Shown piece after piece: positions 1 through 8,700 of a stretch of 64,000 nucleotides of DNA. Every line of letters begins with the position of its first letter. Positions within the stretch are counted from its first letter, which is position 1. The stretch comes from Blastococcus sp. CPCC 205250 (lineage in GTDB: Bacteria > Actinomycetota > Actinomycetes > Mycobacteriales > Geodermatophilaceae), in the NCBI RefSeq assembly GCF_019799925.1, contig NZ_JABGCG010000004.1, forward strand, positions 62,001-126,000, written 5' to 3'. The position numbers and the translations under genes are program-made. Below the pieces are notes generated by a model. It saw nothing but the letters and a program-made list of their open reading frames with translations, searched no databases and had not been told where the DNA came from.

Positions 1-2
1 GC

Positions 3-440
3 GTCAACCTCACCGGCGTCTGGAACACCACCCAGGTGGCCATCCCGCACATCGTCGCCGGCGGCCGCGGCGGCGCCATCGTGCTGACCGGCTCGACGGC
101 GGGTCTGCGCGGCATGGGCGGCGGGGTCTACGGCGTGGCCAAGCACGGCGTCGTCGGCATCATGCGCGGCCTGGCCAACGACCTCGCCGGCCAGAGCATC
201 CGCGTGAACGTCGTGCACCCGACCGCCGTGAACACCCTGATGGCGACCAACGAGGCGATGCAGGGCTTCCTCGCCACGCAGGTCGACAAGGGCGTGCACC
301 TGCGCAACGCCCTGCCGGTGGACATGCTGGAGCCCGCCGACATCAGCAACGCGGTCGCCTTTCTCTGCTCCCCCGAGGGCCGGTACATCACCGGCACGAA
401 CCTCCCGGTCGACGCCGGTTTCGTGAACCGCATCGGCTAA
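3..440 (+). CDS. Short-chain dehydrogenase/reductase, mycofactocin-coupled type (5' truncated)
   Basis: C-terminal about 145 residues of an NAD(P)-dependent SDR; the N-terminal Rossmann glycine motif lies before the window. Visible catalytic elements are the Ser of LTGSTAG and the YxxxK motif YGVAK. The tail reads PVDMLEPADISNAVAFLCS, then YITGTNLPVDAG, and the segment NVVHPTAVNT matches SDRs that keep their NAD bound and recycle electrons through mycofactocin. That subfamily call rests on recalled family signatures; a plain 3-oxoacyl-ACP reductase-like SDR is the alternative. It is followed after 41 nt by a VOC gene on the same strand with its own Shine-Dalgarno. Substrate unknown. Confidence 0.85.
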   Translation, partial: VNLTGVWNTTQVAIPHIVAGGRGGAIVLTGSTAGLRGMGGGVYGVAKHGVVGIMRGLANDLAGQSIRVNVVHPTAVNTLMATNEAMQGFLATQVDKGVHLRNALPVDMLEPADISNAVAFLCSPEGRYITGTNLPVDAGFVNRIG

Positions 441-481
441 GCGTCCGCCAGTCGGCGCGCTCGAACTCATCAAGGAGTGGC

Positions 482-868
482 ATGAGCGTTCAAGGCATCT
501 CCCACGTCAGCCTCACCGTCACGGACCTTGACGCCAGCACCGCGTGGTACGCGGCGGTCCTCGGCTGGACCGAGCAGGCGCGGGGGGAGACGGACACGAC
601 CACGTTCGCCTACGGCACGCTCGAGGACGGCACCGTGCTGGTCCTCAGGCGCCACCGGGCCGGCTCGCGAGACGCGTTCGACGAAACGCAGGCCGGGCTC
701 GACCACCTGTCGTTCGCCTACACCGGTCAGGCCGACCTCGAGCAGCTCGCCGAGCGGCTGGCGACGGCGGGCACCACGTGGACCCCGATCCAGGCGACCG
801 ACTACGCCCTCGTCCTCAACTTCCGGGACCCGGACAACACGGCGCTCGAGGCCACCGCGGCCCCGTGA
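482..868 (+). CDS. VOC (glyoxalase/bleomycin-resistance fold) family protein
   Basis: 128-residue single-domain vicinal-oxygen-chelate protein. The N-terminus HVSLTVTDLDASTAWYAAVLGW and the C-terminal NFRDPDNTALEAT are the two signature beta-alpha-beta halves. Metal ligands would be the first His of HVSLTV, the His of LDHLSF and the Glu of ALEAT. An AAGGAG Shine-Dalgarno lies 6 nt before the ATG. Members include dioxygenases, isomerases and thiol-transfer resistance proteins; nothing here fixes the substrate. It follows the SDR closely and is probably co-transcribed with it. Confidence 0.85.
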   Translation: MSVQGISHVSLTVTDLDASTAWYAAVLGWTEQARGETDTTTFAYGTLEDGTVLVLRRHRAGSRDAFDETQAGLDHLSFAYTGQADLEQLAERLATAGTTWTPIQATDYALVLNFRDPDNTALEATAAP

Positions 869-959
869 GCCGGCCACTGTTCGCATTCCGGACGGTGACC
901 TCACCAGCTCAATCGGGCGGCAGTTGCCGACCCCGACCTTGCCAGCTCACCCCCTGAGC

Positions 960-1076
960 CGACGAGTACATGAACAAGCTCGAGGGCTGTCCGACGAGGA
1001 CAAGGCCAAGATCATGGGCGGCAACCTGAACAAGCTGTTTGGCTTCGCCGCCGATGACAGAGTGCTCGCCGCCTGA
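960..1076 (+). pseudogene. 3' remnant of an amidohydrolase-2 family gene, frameshifted
   Basis: The last 30 codons read LSDEDKAKIMGGNLNKLFGF plus a short tail to TGA. This is the terminal helix typical of TIM-barrel metal-dependent hydrolases of the amidohydrolase-2 family. Just upstream, in another frame, 961-984 reads DEYMNKLE, which joins naturally to it if one base were restored near 985-986. No barrel domain with the metal-binding HxH remains upstream. I read it as a decayed gene end, probably left by a deletion. A real small gene is unlikely because no start with a ribosome site exists. Confidence 0.55.
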
Positions 1077-1800
1077 TCAGCACGACCCCGTGCACGACCT
1101 GAGGCGCCGGCCGGACGAGCTCGACCGTCCGCCCGGCGCCTCAGCCGTGTACGCAACGACATGAGGCATCTTGTGTCCTCGGTCACAAACCATCGGCGCG
1201 CGATTCCAGACCAGCATCGCATTTGGACGATGCGCGCCCCGCTCAGCCGACGCTGTCAGCTCTCGGGGCATGCGGCTTCGTCGACAACGACAAGACCAGG
1301 TCGCGCGCTCTTGCGTCCGGCCCTGATCGCGCTCCTCGGCACACACGGAGAAGGTGATCTGCCTTTCCGGCGGGCAGCGCACCTCGTGCACCCCTTATGC
1401 ACCCAATAGTGTCGTCGATGCGCGTGCGGATCCGACTTGTCCCAACTGTCGGCTGGTCCCTCGACCTGCGCAATCAGCAATTGCCAGCATCAGTCATAAC
1501 CATCAAGATCAAGTCGCACGGTCCATGCGTCTCGCAACCTTCGTGACGCCCCGGCGTACATGGACACCGAATTGTTCACGCCGGTCGGACAGGCGCTTGT
1601 TGGAGACCTGCCGACGTCATCAGGGACCCAACTGCGCCCTGGCCCGGTTGATCCTGGGTCCGACAGGAGGCGAACTAGAGCAGGACCGGGGGAGAAGTGC
1701 TCGGCTATTCAGCGTCGCGGGCTGGGACGCACCGGCCTGCTCGACCGACTGCCGCGCGGCGATTGAGTGGAGGCGTCAACACGCCCGAACGCGGGGGAGC

Positions 1801-1826
1801 AGTACAGCAACTGGTACAGCAACGCG
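1801..1826 (+). repeat. Direct-repeat arm 1 (two GTACAGCAAC copies)
   Basis: Two copies of GTACAGCAAC at 1802-1811 and 1814-1823, period 12. The 26-bp block recurs at 2023-2048 with one mismatch. Paired 10-bp repeats beside a tRNA-end core resemble arm-type binding sites of tyrosine integrases in actinobacterial attP regions. Confidence 0.6.
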
Positions 1827-1930
1827 GCTTGAACGGAGATGAATTCAGGCGGACGGAGGGGGACGTCGCGGCCGTCTGACCTGGGCATATAGGACTTTCG
1901 CAGACAAAGGTGAACCGCTCGAATGTGACT

Positions 1931-1971
1931 GGGGGTCAAGGGGTCGCAGGTTCAAATCCTGTCAGCCCGAC
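1931..1971 (+). other. tRNA 3'-half-like sequence (candidate att core)
   Basis: Contains a T arm: stem GCAGG (1946-1950), loop TTCAAAT, stem CCTGT (1958-1962). It is followed by CAGCCCG plus discriminator A, which would be the 3' acceptor strand. The 5' half of a tRNA (acceptor, D arm) is absent, and the bases before it do not pair as an anticodon stem. So it is not a functional tRNA gene but the kind of tRNA 3' end carried by att sites. Confidence 0.6.
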
Positions 1972-2022
1972 AGTGCAGGTCAGAGGCGGGTCGCCCCACG
2001 GGGCCGGCCCGCTTGTGGCATG

Positions 2023-2063
2023 AGTACAGCAACCGGTACAGCAACGCGTCGGAGTACGGCAAC
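2023..2063 (+). repeat. Direct-repeat arm 2 (GTACAGCAAC copies)
   Basis: GTACAGCAAC at 2024-2033 and 2036-2045 with the same 12-bp period as arm 1, plus a degenerate third copy GTACGGCAAC at 2054-2063. With arm 1 it brackets the tRNA-like core, giving an arm-core-arm order. Confidence 0.6.
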
Positions 2064-2475
2064 AGTCACCACCGCAGCGCCGCGTCGAGGGGGTCGGGGC
2101 CTCGCGCCGCAGGGCGGGAGCACTCGTCGACCAGTGGGTGCACGTGGTCGTGGCCGACCTCGGTGTTCCGGTTGCGGCCGATGCTGCCGGCGCCGCGGCC
2201 GTGGGCGCGCCGGCCAACACCGTCGGGGGATGCGGACCAGCCTCCTGACGTCTCGTGCATCAGCTCGCCGGGTGCTCACCGCTCCTACGGCTCTGTCGTT
2301 CTCGATGCCGGCCCATCCAGCCCCTCGGTCGGCTCCGCTCCCGCCCCCCGTCGGTACGCGGCGCCACCACCTGGCGGGCCGTCACCCGGAGGCGGCTGCA
2401 CGGGATGGACGGCGAGCGTTGGCGCCGGTACACCTTCCGCGGGAGGGCGGCACGCGCCGCCGGAGGGGAGCGGTG

Positions 2476-4776
2476 GTGTCCGGGCCGATGCGCGGGACCG
2501 GTCCGCTGCTGGCCGGGAAGCTGACCGTGCCACCGGTGCCTCCTACGCACGTCCCCCGCCCTCGACTGCTGCACCGCCTCGACGCCGGCGCAGGTACACC
2601 CGTGACCGCGGTCGTGGCCGGCGCCGGGTGGGGCAAGTCGACGTTGCTCGCTGCCTGGGCACGGCACACCGGTGCACCGATCGCCTGGGTCACCCTGGGC
2701 AGCAGCGAGGACGACCCGACGCGGTTCTGGACCTACGTGGCCACCGCACTGACCAGTGCAGCCCCGGACGTCACCGGCCGGGTCCTCCGCGCGCTGGCCG
2801 TCCCGTCGGTCGACCCGCTCGACGTCGCCGTTCCCGAGCTCCTCAACGGCTTCGCGGCCCGCGACGAGCCCGCCGTCCTCGTCCTCGACGACCTGCACGA
2901 GGTCACGGACGCCCGGGTCACCGAGGGGCTGGAGTTCTTCCTGGACCACCTGCCCGCCTCCCTGCGCGTCGTCGTCGCCAGCCGGACCGAGCCACCGATC
3001 GGCCTGGCCCGGCTACGGGCCCGCAGCCGGCTGACCGAGCTGGTCACCGGTGACCTGCGCTTCACCGCCCAGGAGGCGCGCGCCCTGCTGACCCCCGCGC
3101 CCCGTGGACCCCTCGACCTGCCGGAACACGATCCGGCAGCGCTGGCCGGCCTGCTCGCCCGCACCGAGGGCTGGGCGGCGGGACTCGTGCTCGGCGCGCT
3201 CACGTTGCGGGATCGCGCCCAGGGCCGGGAGGTGCCGCACGGTCCGCCCGGCTTGCGTCACGCAGTGGACTACCTCGTCGCCGAGGTGCTCGCGGGTCTG
3301 GCGCCGGACCGGCGGGAGCTGTTGCTGCACACCGCCCCGCTGGACCGACTGTCCGGTCCGCTGTGCGACGCAGTGCTCGATCGAGACGACACCGGCGTCG
3401 TCCTCCCGGGCCTGGAACGAGACGGCGTCTTCGTCACTGCGCTGGACGGCGATCGGCGCTGGTACCGCGTGCATCCGCTGTTCAGGGCGGCGCTGCGGCG
3501 TGAGCTGGACGACCCTGTGCGGGGCGCAGAGGTGCAGCAACGGGCTGCGGCGTGGTTCTGGGAACAGGGCATGGTCGAGGAGGCGATCCGCGCCCGGCTG
3601 GATGCCGGTGACTCCGCCGGGGCCGCCGACTGGTTGCTGCAGAGCAGGGCCATGTTCCTCGCCACAGCGCGCGTCGGCGTCTTCGCCGACCTCGGCAACC
3701 GGCTCGACCCGGCCGAGGTCGCGGGCTCCACCGAACTGCTGTTGTCCCTGGCCTGGGCCGCCGGGGTCACCGGTCGGCTGGACCGGGTGCCCGAGCTGCT
3801 CGACCGGGCCGCCGAGCGTGTCCGGGAAGGGTGCGACGGCGCCGGCCTGCCCGACTTCGCCAGCCCCGTCGGGGCGATCGCCGCACTCCGCGCGGTCTAC
3901 GGGACAGCCTCCGTGGCCTCGCCGGAGGTCGCCCTGGACGCCGCCCACGAGGCCGTCGCGGCCGAGGGCGACCCGCGCCTACCGGGTTGGGTCGTCGCCC
4001 GGGTCGCGCTCGCCGGGGCGCTGCTCGCCGTAGGACGGTGGGCGGAGGCGCTGCCCCAGTTGGACGCCGCGTGGCAGGCCCCGGCCGTGTCCGCCCTGCC
4101 GGCCTTCTCCCGCCTGGAGGTCGCCGGGCTCCTCACCTGGTGCCTGGTCCAGCCCGGCGACGATGACGCTGACCCTGAGCGGGACGCGCGTGCCGAGCGC
4201 ATGCTGCGGTGGACCCACAGCGACGCGGCGGCCCTGGAGACGCAGCTGGGGGACGCTGCCGCATCGGCACTCGCGCTGTTGCACGCCTCGGCGGGGGTGC
4301 TCGACCGGCGCGCCGGCCGGCTCGGGCCGGCACGTGCCCGCTCGGAGCGTGCCGCCGAGCTGGTCGGCGTCCAGGCGCATCCCGCCGTCGCTGCGCTGGT
4401 GTTGGTCAGTGCGGCGGAGACCGCTCTGGCATCCGGCGACCCGACGGCCGCCCTGAGGTTCCTCGACCGAGCTCGCGAAGCGCGACTGAGCGCGCCTCCC
4501 CTTCCGGCCATCGACCGGCAGGTCGCCGCCGTGGAGTCGCGGGCCGGCCAGCGGGCGGCCGCGCGTGCGCGGCCTGCGCTGCTGGAGGCGCTGACCGATC
4601 GGGAGATCTCGGTGCTCCGCGCGCTCCGCGGCCCGCTCAGCCAACGAGAGATCGGGACGGCGCTGCATCTGTCGGTCAACACCGTGAAGGGCTACACCAA
4701 GAGCCTGTACCGCAAGCTGGACGTCGGATCCCGGGGTGAGGCCGTCGAGCGGGGGCGCGCGCTCGGGCTCTGCTGA
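2476..4776 (+). CDS. LuxR-family transcriptional regulator, MalT-like ATPase type
   Basis: About 766 residues. A P-loop ATPase domain opens with GAGWGKST (about residues 49-56), with the Walker B-like segment VLVLDDLHEV. A winged-helix/TPR-like middle region follows. The C-terminus is a LuxR helix-turn-helix, LTDREISVLRAL to NTVKGYTKSLYRKLDV (about residues 704-764). This architecture (MalT/LAL type) binds ATP and an inducer and activates transcription as an oligomer. The GTG at 2476 is chosen because GGAGGGG sits 7 nt upstream; an in-frame ATG at 2488 is possible. The inducer is unknown. The alpha/beta hydrolase 90 nt downstream, behind a possible terminator, may be a target. Confidence 0.9.
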   Translation: MSGPMRGTGPLLAGKLTVPPVPPTHVPRPRLLHRLDAGAGTPVTAVVAGAGWGKSTLLAAWARHTGAPIAWVTLGSSEDDPTRFWTYVATALTSAAPDVTGRVLRALAVPSVDPLDVAVPELLNGFAARDEPAVLVLDDLHEVTDARVTEGLEFFLDHLPASLRVVVASRTEPPIGLARLRARSRLTELVTGDLRFTAQEARALLTPAPRGPLDLPEHDPAALAGLLARTEGWAAGLVLGALTLRDRAQGREVPHGPPGLRHAVDYLVAEVLAGLAPDRRELLLHTAPLDRLSGPLCDAVLDRDDTGVVLPGLERDGVFVTALDGDRRWYRVHPLFRAALRRELDDPVRGAEVQQRAAAWFWEQGMVEEAIRARLDAGDSAGAADWLLQSRAMFLATARVGVFADLGNRLDPAEVAGSTELLLSLAWAAGVTGRLDRVPELLDRAAERVREGCDGAGLPDFASPVGAIAALRAVYGTASVASPEVALDAAHEAVAAEGDPRLPGWVVARVALAGALLAVGRWAEALPQLDAAWQAPAVSALPAFSRLEVAGLLTWCLVQPGDDDADPERDARAERMLRWTHSDAAALETQLGDAAASALALLHASAGVLDRRAGRLGPARARSERAAELVGVQAHPAVAALVLVSAAETALASGDPTAALRFLDRAREARLSAPPLPAIDRQVAAVESRAGQRAAARARPALLEALTDREISVLRALRGPLSQREIGTALHLSVNTVKGYTKSLYRKLDVGSRGEAVERGRALGLC

Positions 4777-4782
4777 GCCCAC

Positions 4783-4823
4783 CCGGGGTGGTCGGGTGCC
4801 GGAGTGGTGCGCGACCACCCCGG
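4783..4823. terminator. Hairpin after the LuxR gene
   Basis: Arms CCGGGGTGGTCG (4783-4794) and CGACCACCCCGG (4812-4823) form a perfect 12-bp stem with a 17-nt loop starting 7 nt after the stop. There is no U-tract, as is common in high-GC actinobacteria. Confidence 0.5.
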
Positions 4824-4865
4824 CACCCGGGAGCGTGCGGGGCACCCGACCCCAGGAGGCTCACC

Positions 4866-5819
4866 GTGTCCTGCCCTCCCGAGACCGCCGGCCGTGGGAT
4901 CCCGGTCGCGTGGCCGACCGGCGCCACCGCCGTCTCCACCGACCTCGACGGCGCCGTCCGCCATCTCGACCTGGGCGGTCCGGCCGGCGCGCCGGTCGTG
5001 CTCTGCGTCCACGGGCTGGGCGGTTCGGCCATCAACTGGGGTCTGCTCGCACCTCTGCTCTCGCGCACCCACCGGGTCCTCGCCGTCGACCTGTTCGGCC
5101 ACGGCGGCAGCGGGGTGCCCACCGGCTCCCGCCCGGACGCGGTCACTGCCGACCGCCGACTCCTCGACCGGTTCATACGCCAGGTCATCGGGGAACCGGC
5201 GGTCCTGCTCGGGCACTCGATGGGCGGCGTCCTCGCCATGCAGCAGGCGGCTCTGGCACCGGAGACGGTGCGCCGGTTGGTGCTGCTCAGCCCCCCGGTG
5301 CCGAGCACGGCCGGCCGCCTGGACCTGGCCATCGCGGCGAAGCTGGCCTTCCTCCGGCTGCCCGCCGTCGCAGGCGCGGTCGCCCGCCGGATGGCCGCAC
5401 TGCCCCCCGAGGAACTGGTCGATCAGCAGTTACGTCAGGCGACACCGCACGTGGACAGGATCCCGGCCGAGGGCGTCGCAGCCGCTGTCGAGGAGACCCG
5501 CGACCAAGCAGCGCGCCCCGACGCCTCGGCTCGCCAGGCCGAGCGATGGGCCGCTCTCCTGGGCACCATGGCCGTCCTCGCCAGGCCGCGGGCGTGGCGG
5601 CGGACGGTCGCCGGCATCACCGCCCCGACGCTGTGGCTGCACGGAGCCGACGACCCGCTCGCGAAGGTGGGCCCCGCCCGTGTCCTCGTCCGGAGCCGGC
5701 CGGACTGGACGTTCGAGGTGCGGCAGGGCGTCGGGCACCTGCTGGCCATCGAGGACCCGGCCTGGACTGCCGAGAGGATCGAGGCCCACCTCCACACTGC
5801 GGTGGAGGGCTCGCGGTGA
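4866..5819 (+). CDS. Alpha/beta hydrolase
   Basis: 317 residues. The oxyanion-hole segment VHGLGGSA is near residue 48, the nucleophile elbow GHSMGG near residue 117 (Ser), and the terminal His lies in GVGHLL near residue 289; an Asp in LHGADDP completes the triad. A helical cap is predicted in the middle. The GTG at 4866 follows AGGAGG by 6 nt, which decides the start over a longer frame beginning at 4788. The family includes esterases, lipases and C-C hydrolases. It is probably cytoplasmic since no signal peptide is seen. Confidence 0.85.
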   Translation: MSCPPETAGRGIPVAWPTGATAVSTDLDGAVRHLDLGGPAGAPVVLCVHGLGGSAINWGLLAPLLSRTHRVLAVDLFGHGGSGVPTGSRPDAVTADRRLLDRFIRQVIGEPAVLLGHSMGGVLAMQQAALAPETVRRLVLLSPPVPSTAGRLDLAIAAKLAFLRLPAVAGAVARRMAALPPEELVDQQLRQATPHVDRIPAEGVAAAVEETRDQAARPDASARQAERWAALLGTMAVLARPRAWRRTVAGITAPTLWLHGADDPLAKVGPARVLVRSRPDWTFEVRQGVGHLLAIEDPAWTAERIEAHLHTAVEGSR

Positions 5820-5870
5820 CGGGGATCCCGGGCCGCGGGCCGCGGAGGTCGTGGTGTCCGCCGGCAGGTC

Positions 5871-5987
5871 TCCTGCCTGTTCGGCGGCGGCCTCCAGGCG
5901 CCCGGCCAGATCCACGGCCCGAACGGGTGGGACGACATCGTCACCGCCGCCGCGCCGCAGCGCTACATCACCGGGACCGCGGCGTGA
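5871..5987 (+). pseudogene. Possible 3' remnant of an unidentified gene
   Basis: In the same frame as the preceding hydrolase but after its stop, the codons read SCLFGGGLQAPGQIHGPNGW and then DDIVTAAAPQRYITGTAA before TGA. The composition looks protein-like, unlike the surrounding shadow frames. There is no start codon with a ribosome site and no upstream domain, so it may be the tail of a decayed gene. I do not recognise the family. Confidence 0.25.
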
Positions 5988-6084
5988 TCGTCTGGTCGAC
6001 GGGCACGGGGGATGGAGCTGCGACGGGCCGCGACGAGGCCCGGCGGTGGCCCCGGGCCCGACCGGCCCGAGAGGCCCGGCACCC

Positions 6085-6549
6085 ATGACCGAGGGGAGCG
6101 CTGTGTGGACGCTCGTCCTCCAAGCGCAGTGCAGCGTCGCCGGGCCCGACTTCGCGTGGCGGTTCTGGACCGATGTCGGCAACTGGGCGGTGGTCGATCC
6201 GGCCATCGCCGACGTCTGCGTCGAGCCGGCGTTCGAGATCGGCGCCCGGGGCACCACCGTGACGCACGAGGGATCTCAGGTGGAGTGGCGCATCAGTGAG
6301 GTCGCCGCCCCCCATCGGGCGCGGATCGAGTTCCCCGTGCCGGGTGCCGTCTTGCGCGTCTCGTGGGTCTTCAGCCCGAGCACGCCGGGCGGCTGCACGA
6401 TGACGCAGACGATGGAACTGACCGGTGAGCGCGCCAGCGACTACGAGCCGATCGTCGCACCGTCGATGGAACGGTCGGCACCCGAAGGCCTGCAGAGGCT
6501 CGCCACAGCCATCGACGAGGCGTACGCGCGGACCGCCGACAGGGCGTGA
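6085..6549 (+). CDS. SRPBCC (START/Bet v1-like) domain protein
   Basis: 154-residue single-domain protein. FAWRFWTDVGNWAVVDPAI is the first helix and VEWRISEVAAPHRARIEF the central strands. RVSWVFSPSTPGGCTMTQTM and a long C-terminal helix follow. These proteins form a deep hydrophobic pocket for lipids or aromatic compounds, and some are cyclases or heat-shock ATPase activators. The ATG has a weak upstream purine stretch. The ligand is unknown. Confidence 0.75.
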   Translation: MTEGSAVWTLVLQAQCSVAGPDFAWRFWTDVGNWAVVDPAIADVCVEPAFEIGARGTTVTHEGSQVEWRISEVAAPHRARIEFPVPGAVLRVSWVFSPSTPGGCTMTQTMELTGERASDYEPIVAPSMERSAPEGLQRLATAIDEAYARTADRA

Positions 6550-6980
6550 GGGACGCACCACTGCGCGCGTGGCGGTGAGCGTCCAGCGCATGCCCGCCCA
6601 GTGCTCGACCTGTGGAGGCCCATCAGGGGTGCAGCAGCCTGTCGCCGAGATGTCGAGAGGGACCGGCCCCACGCCCGAAGGCCCCGGCACGTGCGGCACG
6701 TCGTGTCCCGCGGAGCGCGGCGCGGGCCCTGCTGGCATGCCGCGTCGCTGCACACAGGACGCCAGGGTGCTGCGCCTCGGGCATCCGCAGCATGGCGACC
6801 GGAGGAGCAGCGCAACTTCCGCAGCCAGAGGTCGTGGGGTCGACCCGATGACCGAGGGGGCGGCGCGCTACGTACGCGCACACGTGAGGCCGTCAGACGA
6901 CCGCCCGCTGGACGCAGGTGGCCGGCCGTCTCCGGGCCGGGCCTCACGGCGCCCGCCGGGCCGCCAGGCCCGCGGCGGCG
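6550..6980. other. Intergenic, no gene seen
   Basis: 431 bp between the SRPBCC gene and the convergent membrane-protein gene. Frames open through here are GC-driven shadows. I see no promoter, RNA or clear hairpin. Confidence 0.4.
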
Positions 6981-7493
6981 TCATCGGTGCCGGCGCAGCA
7001 GCGTCCACGCGCCCAGGCCGAGGAGGACGACGGGGCCGGCCCAGGCGAACACCGCGGCGCTGAGGCCGAGTCCGACGGCGGCGCCGAGTCCGACCAGGCA
7101 GCCAGCGGGGATCCAGGCCCACTCCTGGCGCTCGACACGGAGCAGTCGCGCACCTCCGGCGACGAGTGCGAAGCCGACCCCGAGCGCGAACAGCCAGGCG
7201 CCGCCCACCTCCGGGGCGTCGTGCCCCTGGAGGGGGCCGTCGACCAGGAGGATGCCGGCGCCGACACCGGTCGCGATGCCACCGCCGATGAGCGGCCCGG
7301 CGGCGCGGGCGGTGACAGCCCACACGAGCAACTCGAGGCCGATGACCAGGGCGACGGCGTCGCCGAGGGGCCACCCGTCCACCAGTCGGTCGGTCAGAAG
7401 CATGCCCCCAGCGGTGAGCAGGACCACCGCCAGGAACGTTCGATCACGGTGCTCGGCCCGGGTGGTGGCGGTCGGGTCGACGTCGGTGGACAT
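6981..7493 (-). CDS. Small multi-pass membrane protein, unknown function
   Basis: 170 residues with a short polar N-terminus followed by about five or six hydrophobic segments, for example FLAVVLLTAGGMLL, AVALVIGLELLVWAV, AWLFALGVGFALVAGG and a C-terminal GPVVLLGLGAWTLL. It ends in RRHR. The ATG at 7493 is preferred to an upstream start because AGGAGG lies 8 nt before it. No catalytic motif is visible, and no operon partner is close. A small GCCGCCG hairpin (7512-7530) lies in the leader. Confidence 0.65.
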   Translation of the reverse strand: MSTDVDPTATTRAEHRDRTFLAVVLLTAGGMLLTDRLVDGWPLGDAVALVIGLELLVWAVTARAAGPLIGGGIATGVGAGILLVDGPLQGHDAPEVGGAWLFALGVGFALVAGGARLLRVERQEWAWIPAGCLVGLGAAVGLGLSAAVFAWAGPVVLLGLGAWTLLRRHR

Positions 7494-7822
7494 GAGCGCT
7501 GCCTCCTGTCGGCCGCCGTACATCGGCGGCAGGATGCGACCGTCCTGCTCGGCGGGGTGGTGCCGCACCACCTCCTGCGGCTACCACCCCGGGTGCCTCA
7601 TGTCGCCGTTCGTCCCGCTGCTCGCGGTGGGGTCAGCGACGACCAGTGCTTCCAGGATCGGATCGCAGGGTCCATGCCTCGTGACCCGTTCGATCCCCCA
7701 GCGCACGAGGACACCGAACCCATCGCCCCGAAGTCGTTCGTCGGGGACGGGTCCGTGGCGCGTCGCCGGGGCCGGCCCGCCTCTCTCGGGGACCCCGTCG
7801 ACGGCCCGTTCGTTGGAGGCGT
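7494..7822. other. Divergent intergenic region
   Basis: 329 bp between two divergent genes. It must hold both promoters, but no convincing -10/-35 pair stands out. A 7-bp inverted repeat GCCGCCG/CGGCGGC at 7512-7530 is the only structure noted. Confidence 0.35.
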
Positions 7823-7849
7823 GTGACAGCCGGCGAGCCAGGGAGCACG

Positions 7850-8467
7850 ATGCCGTCCGAGTCCCGTCGGGGAGGGACCCCGCCGTGGACGCCTCGGGGA
7901 TGGCTCGTGGTCCTGGCGGTCGCCGGCTTCGTGGTGGCCGCGCTGGTCGTGACCACCTGGCGGACGGGCGAGCGGTCGCCCCGGGCGGCGGAGTGCGCCG
8001 TGGCCGAAGCGGGGGTGCGGGTGGACGTCGCAGCGGTGCCGGACGGCCCGGTCGCCGGGTACGACGCCGAGCAGCTGGCCAACGCGGCGGCGATCATGAA
8101 CGCCGGTCAGGAACTGGGGCTGGACACCTGTGCCCAGACGATCGGGGTCATGACCGCGATGGGGGAGTCCTCCCTGCGGGTCCTGGACCGCGGGGACGCC
8201 GTCGGCCCGGACTCCCGCGGGCTGTTCCAGCAACGGGACAACGGGGCCTGGGGCCCCTACGCCGACCGGATGGACCCCACGACGAGCGCGACCAACTTCT
8301 TCCGGGCCCTGCAGCAGGTGCCGGACTGGCAGGCCCTGGCCCCGACGATCGCCGCGCACCGCACCCAGCGCAACGCCGACCCCCTCCACTACGAGCGGTA
8401 CTGGGACCCCGCCGTCGAGGTGGTCACCGCCCTCGCCGGACGACCGGTCACGGGCGCCCGCCCCTGA
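7850..8467 (+). CDS. Membrane-anchored lysozyme-like/transglycosylase-like protein
   Basis: 205 residues. After a charged N-terminus, one membrane helix ([17 protein letters not shown]) anchors the protein. The extracellular part reads [20 protein letters not shown], then MTAMGESSL (probable catalytic Glu), [15 protein letters not shown] and [15 protein letters not shown]. This is the pattern of actinobacterial wall-hydrolase domains seen beside NlpC/P60 or in phage-tail lysozymes. It probably cleaves peptidoglycan glycan strands. An earlier in-frame GTG at 7823 with GGAGG only 3 nt away is an alternative start. Confidence 0.7.
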   Translation: MPSESRRGGTPPWTPRGWLVVLAVAGFVVAALVVTTWRTGERSPRAAECAVAEAGVRVDVAAVPDGPVAGYDAEQLANAAAIMNAGQELGLDTCAQTIGVMTAMGESSLRVLDRGDAVGPDSRGLFQQRDNGAWGPYADRMDPTTSATNFFRALQQVPDWQALAPTIAAHRTQRNADPLHYERYWDPAVEVVTALAGRPVTGARP

Positions 8468-8592
8468 CCCCCGGCGCACGAGCGTCCGAGGCCGGGGGAC
8501 TCCGTCCGCCAGGGGACGCGGCCGCGGGATCCGGACACGTCCCCGGCCGCTCCCCGAGCAGTCGGCGGGCGCGGGACGCCGCTCGGGGGATA

Positions 8593-8612
8593 CTGACCGC
8601 CCGGCCGGTCAG
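8593..8612. promoter_or_regulatory. Inverted repeat upstream of ppsR (candidate operator)
   Basis: CTGACCG and CGGTCAG arms of 7 bp are separated by 6 bp, about 90 bp before the ppsR start. A TACTGA hexamer overlaps its left edge. The symmetry fits a dimeric repressor; which one is unknown. Confidence 0.4.
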
Positions 8613-8700
8613 CGCTGCGGTGACGGCGGGGGACGACAGGAGGTGCTGGCGTGCAGTCCGAACCGCTGCGAGCCCGCGCGGGCGCTCGTCGAGGTGGCCG

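Larger units (their letters stand above)
1077..2475. other. Gene-poor scar region with attachment-site-like sequences
   Basis: About 1.4 kb with no reading frame that looks like protein. Base composition is locally less GC-rich than the flanks (for example 1840-1925). Open frames here are arginine/serine/proline-rich shadows. It contains the repeat arms and the tRNA-like core listed separately, lying between a decayed amidohydrolase end and an intact LuxR gene. It looks like the residue of an integrated or excised mobile element. No integrase gene is left. Confidence 0.5.

Noticed and set aside
1931..1971. A complete tRNA gene
   Set aside because: Only the T arm and 3' acceptor strand are present; no D arm, anticodon stem or 5' acceptor strand fits.
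1936..2220. Minus-strand frame ending in GLTGFEPATP
   Set aside because: This peptide is the translation of the complement of a tRNA T arm; it is a familiar false protein, not a gene.
6601..8700. Very long plus-strand frame running into ppsR
   Set aside because: High-GC open frame, Arg/Ser/Pro-rich, overlapping an opposite-strand membrane protein and the wall-hydrolase gene in another frame; only the part from 8701 has homology signatures.
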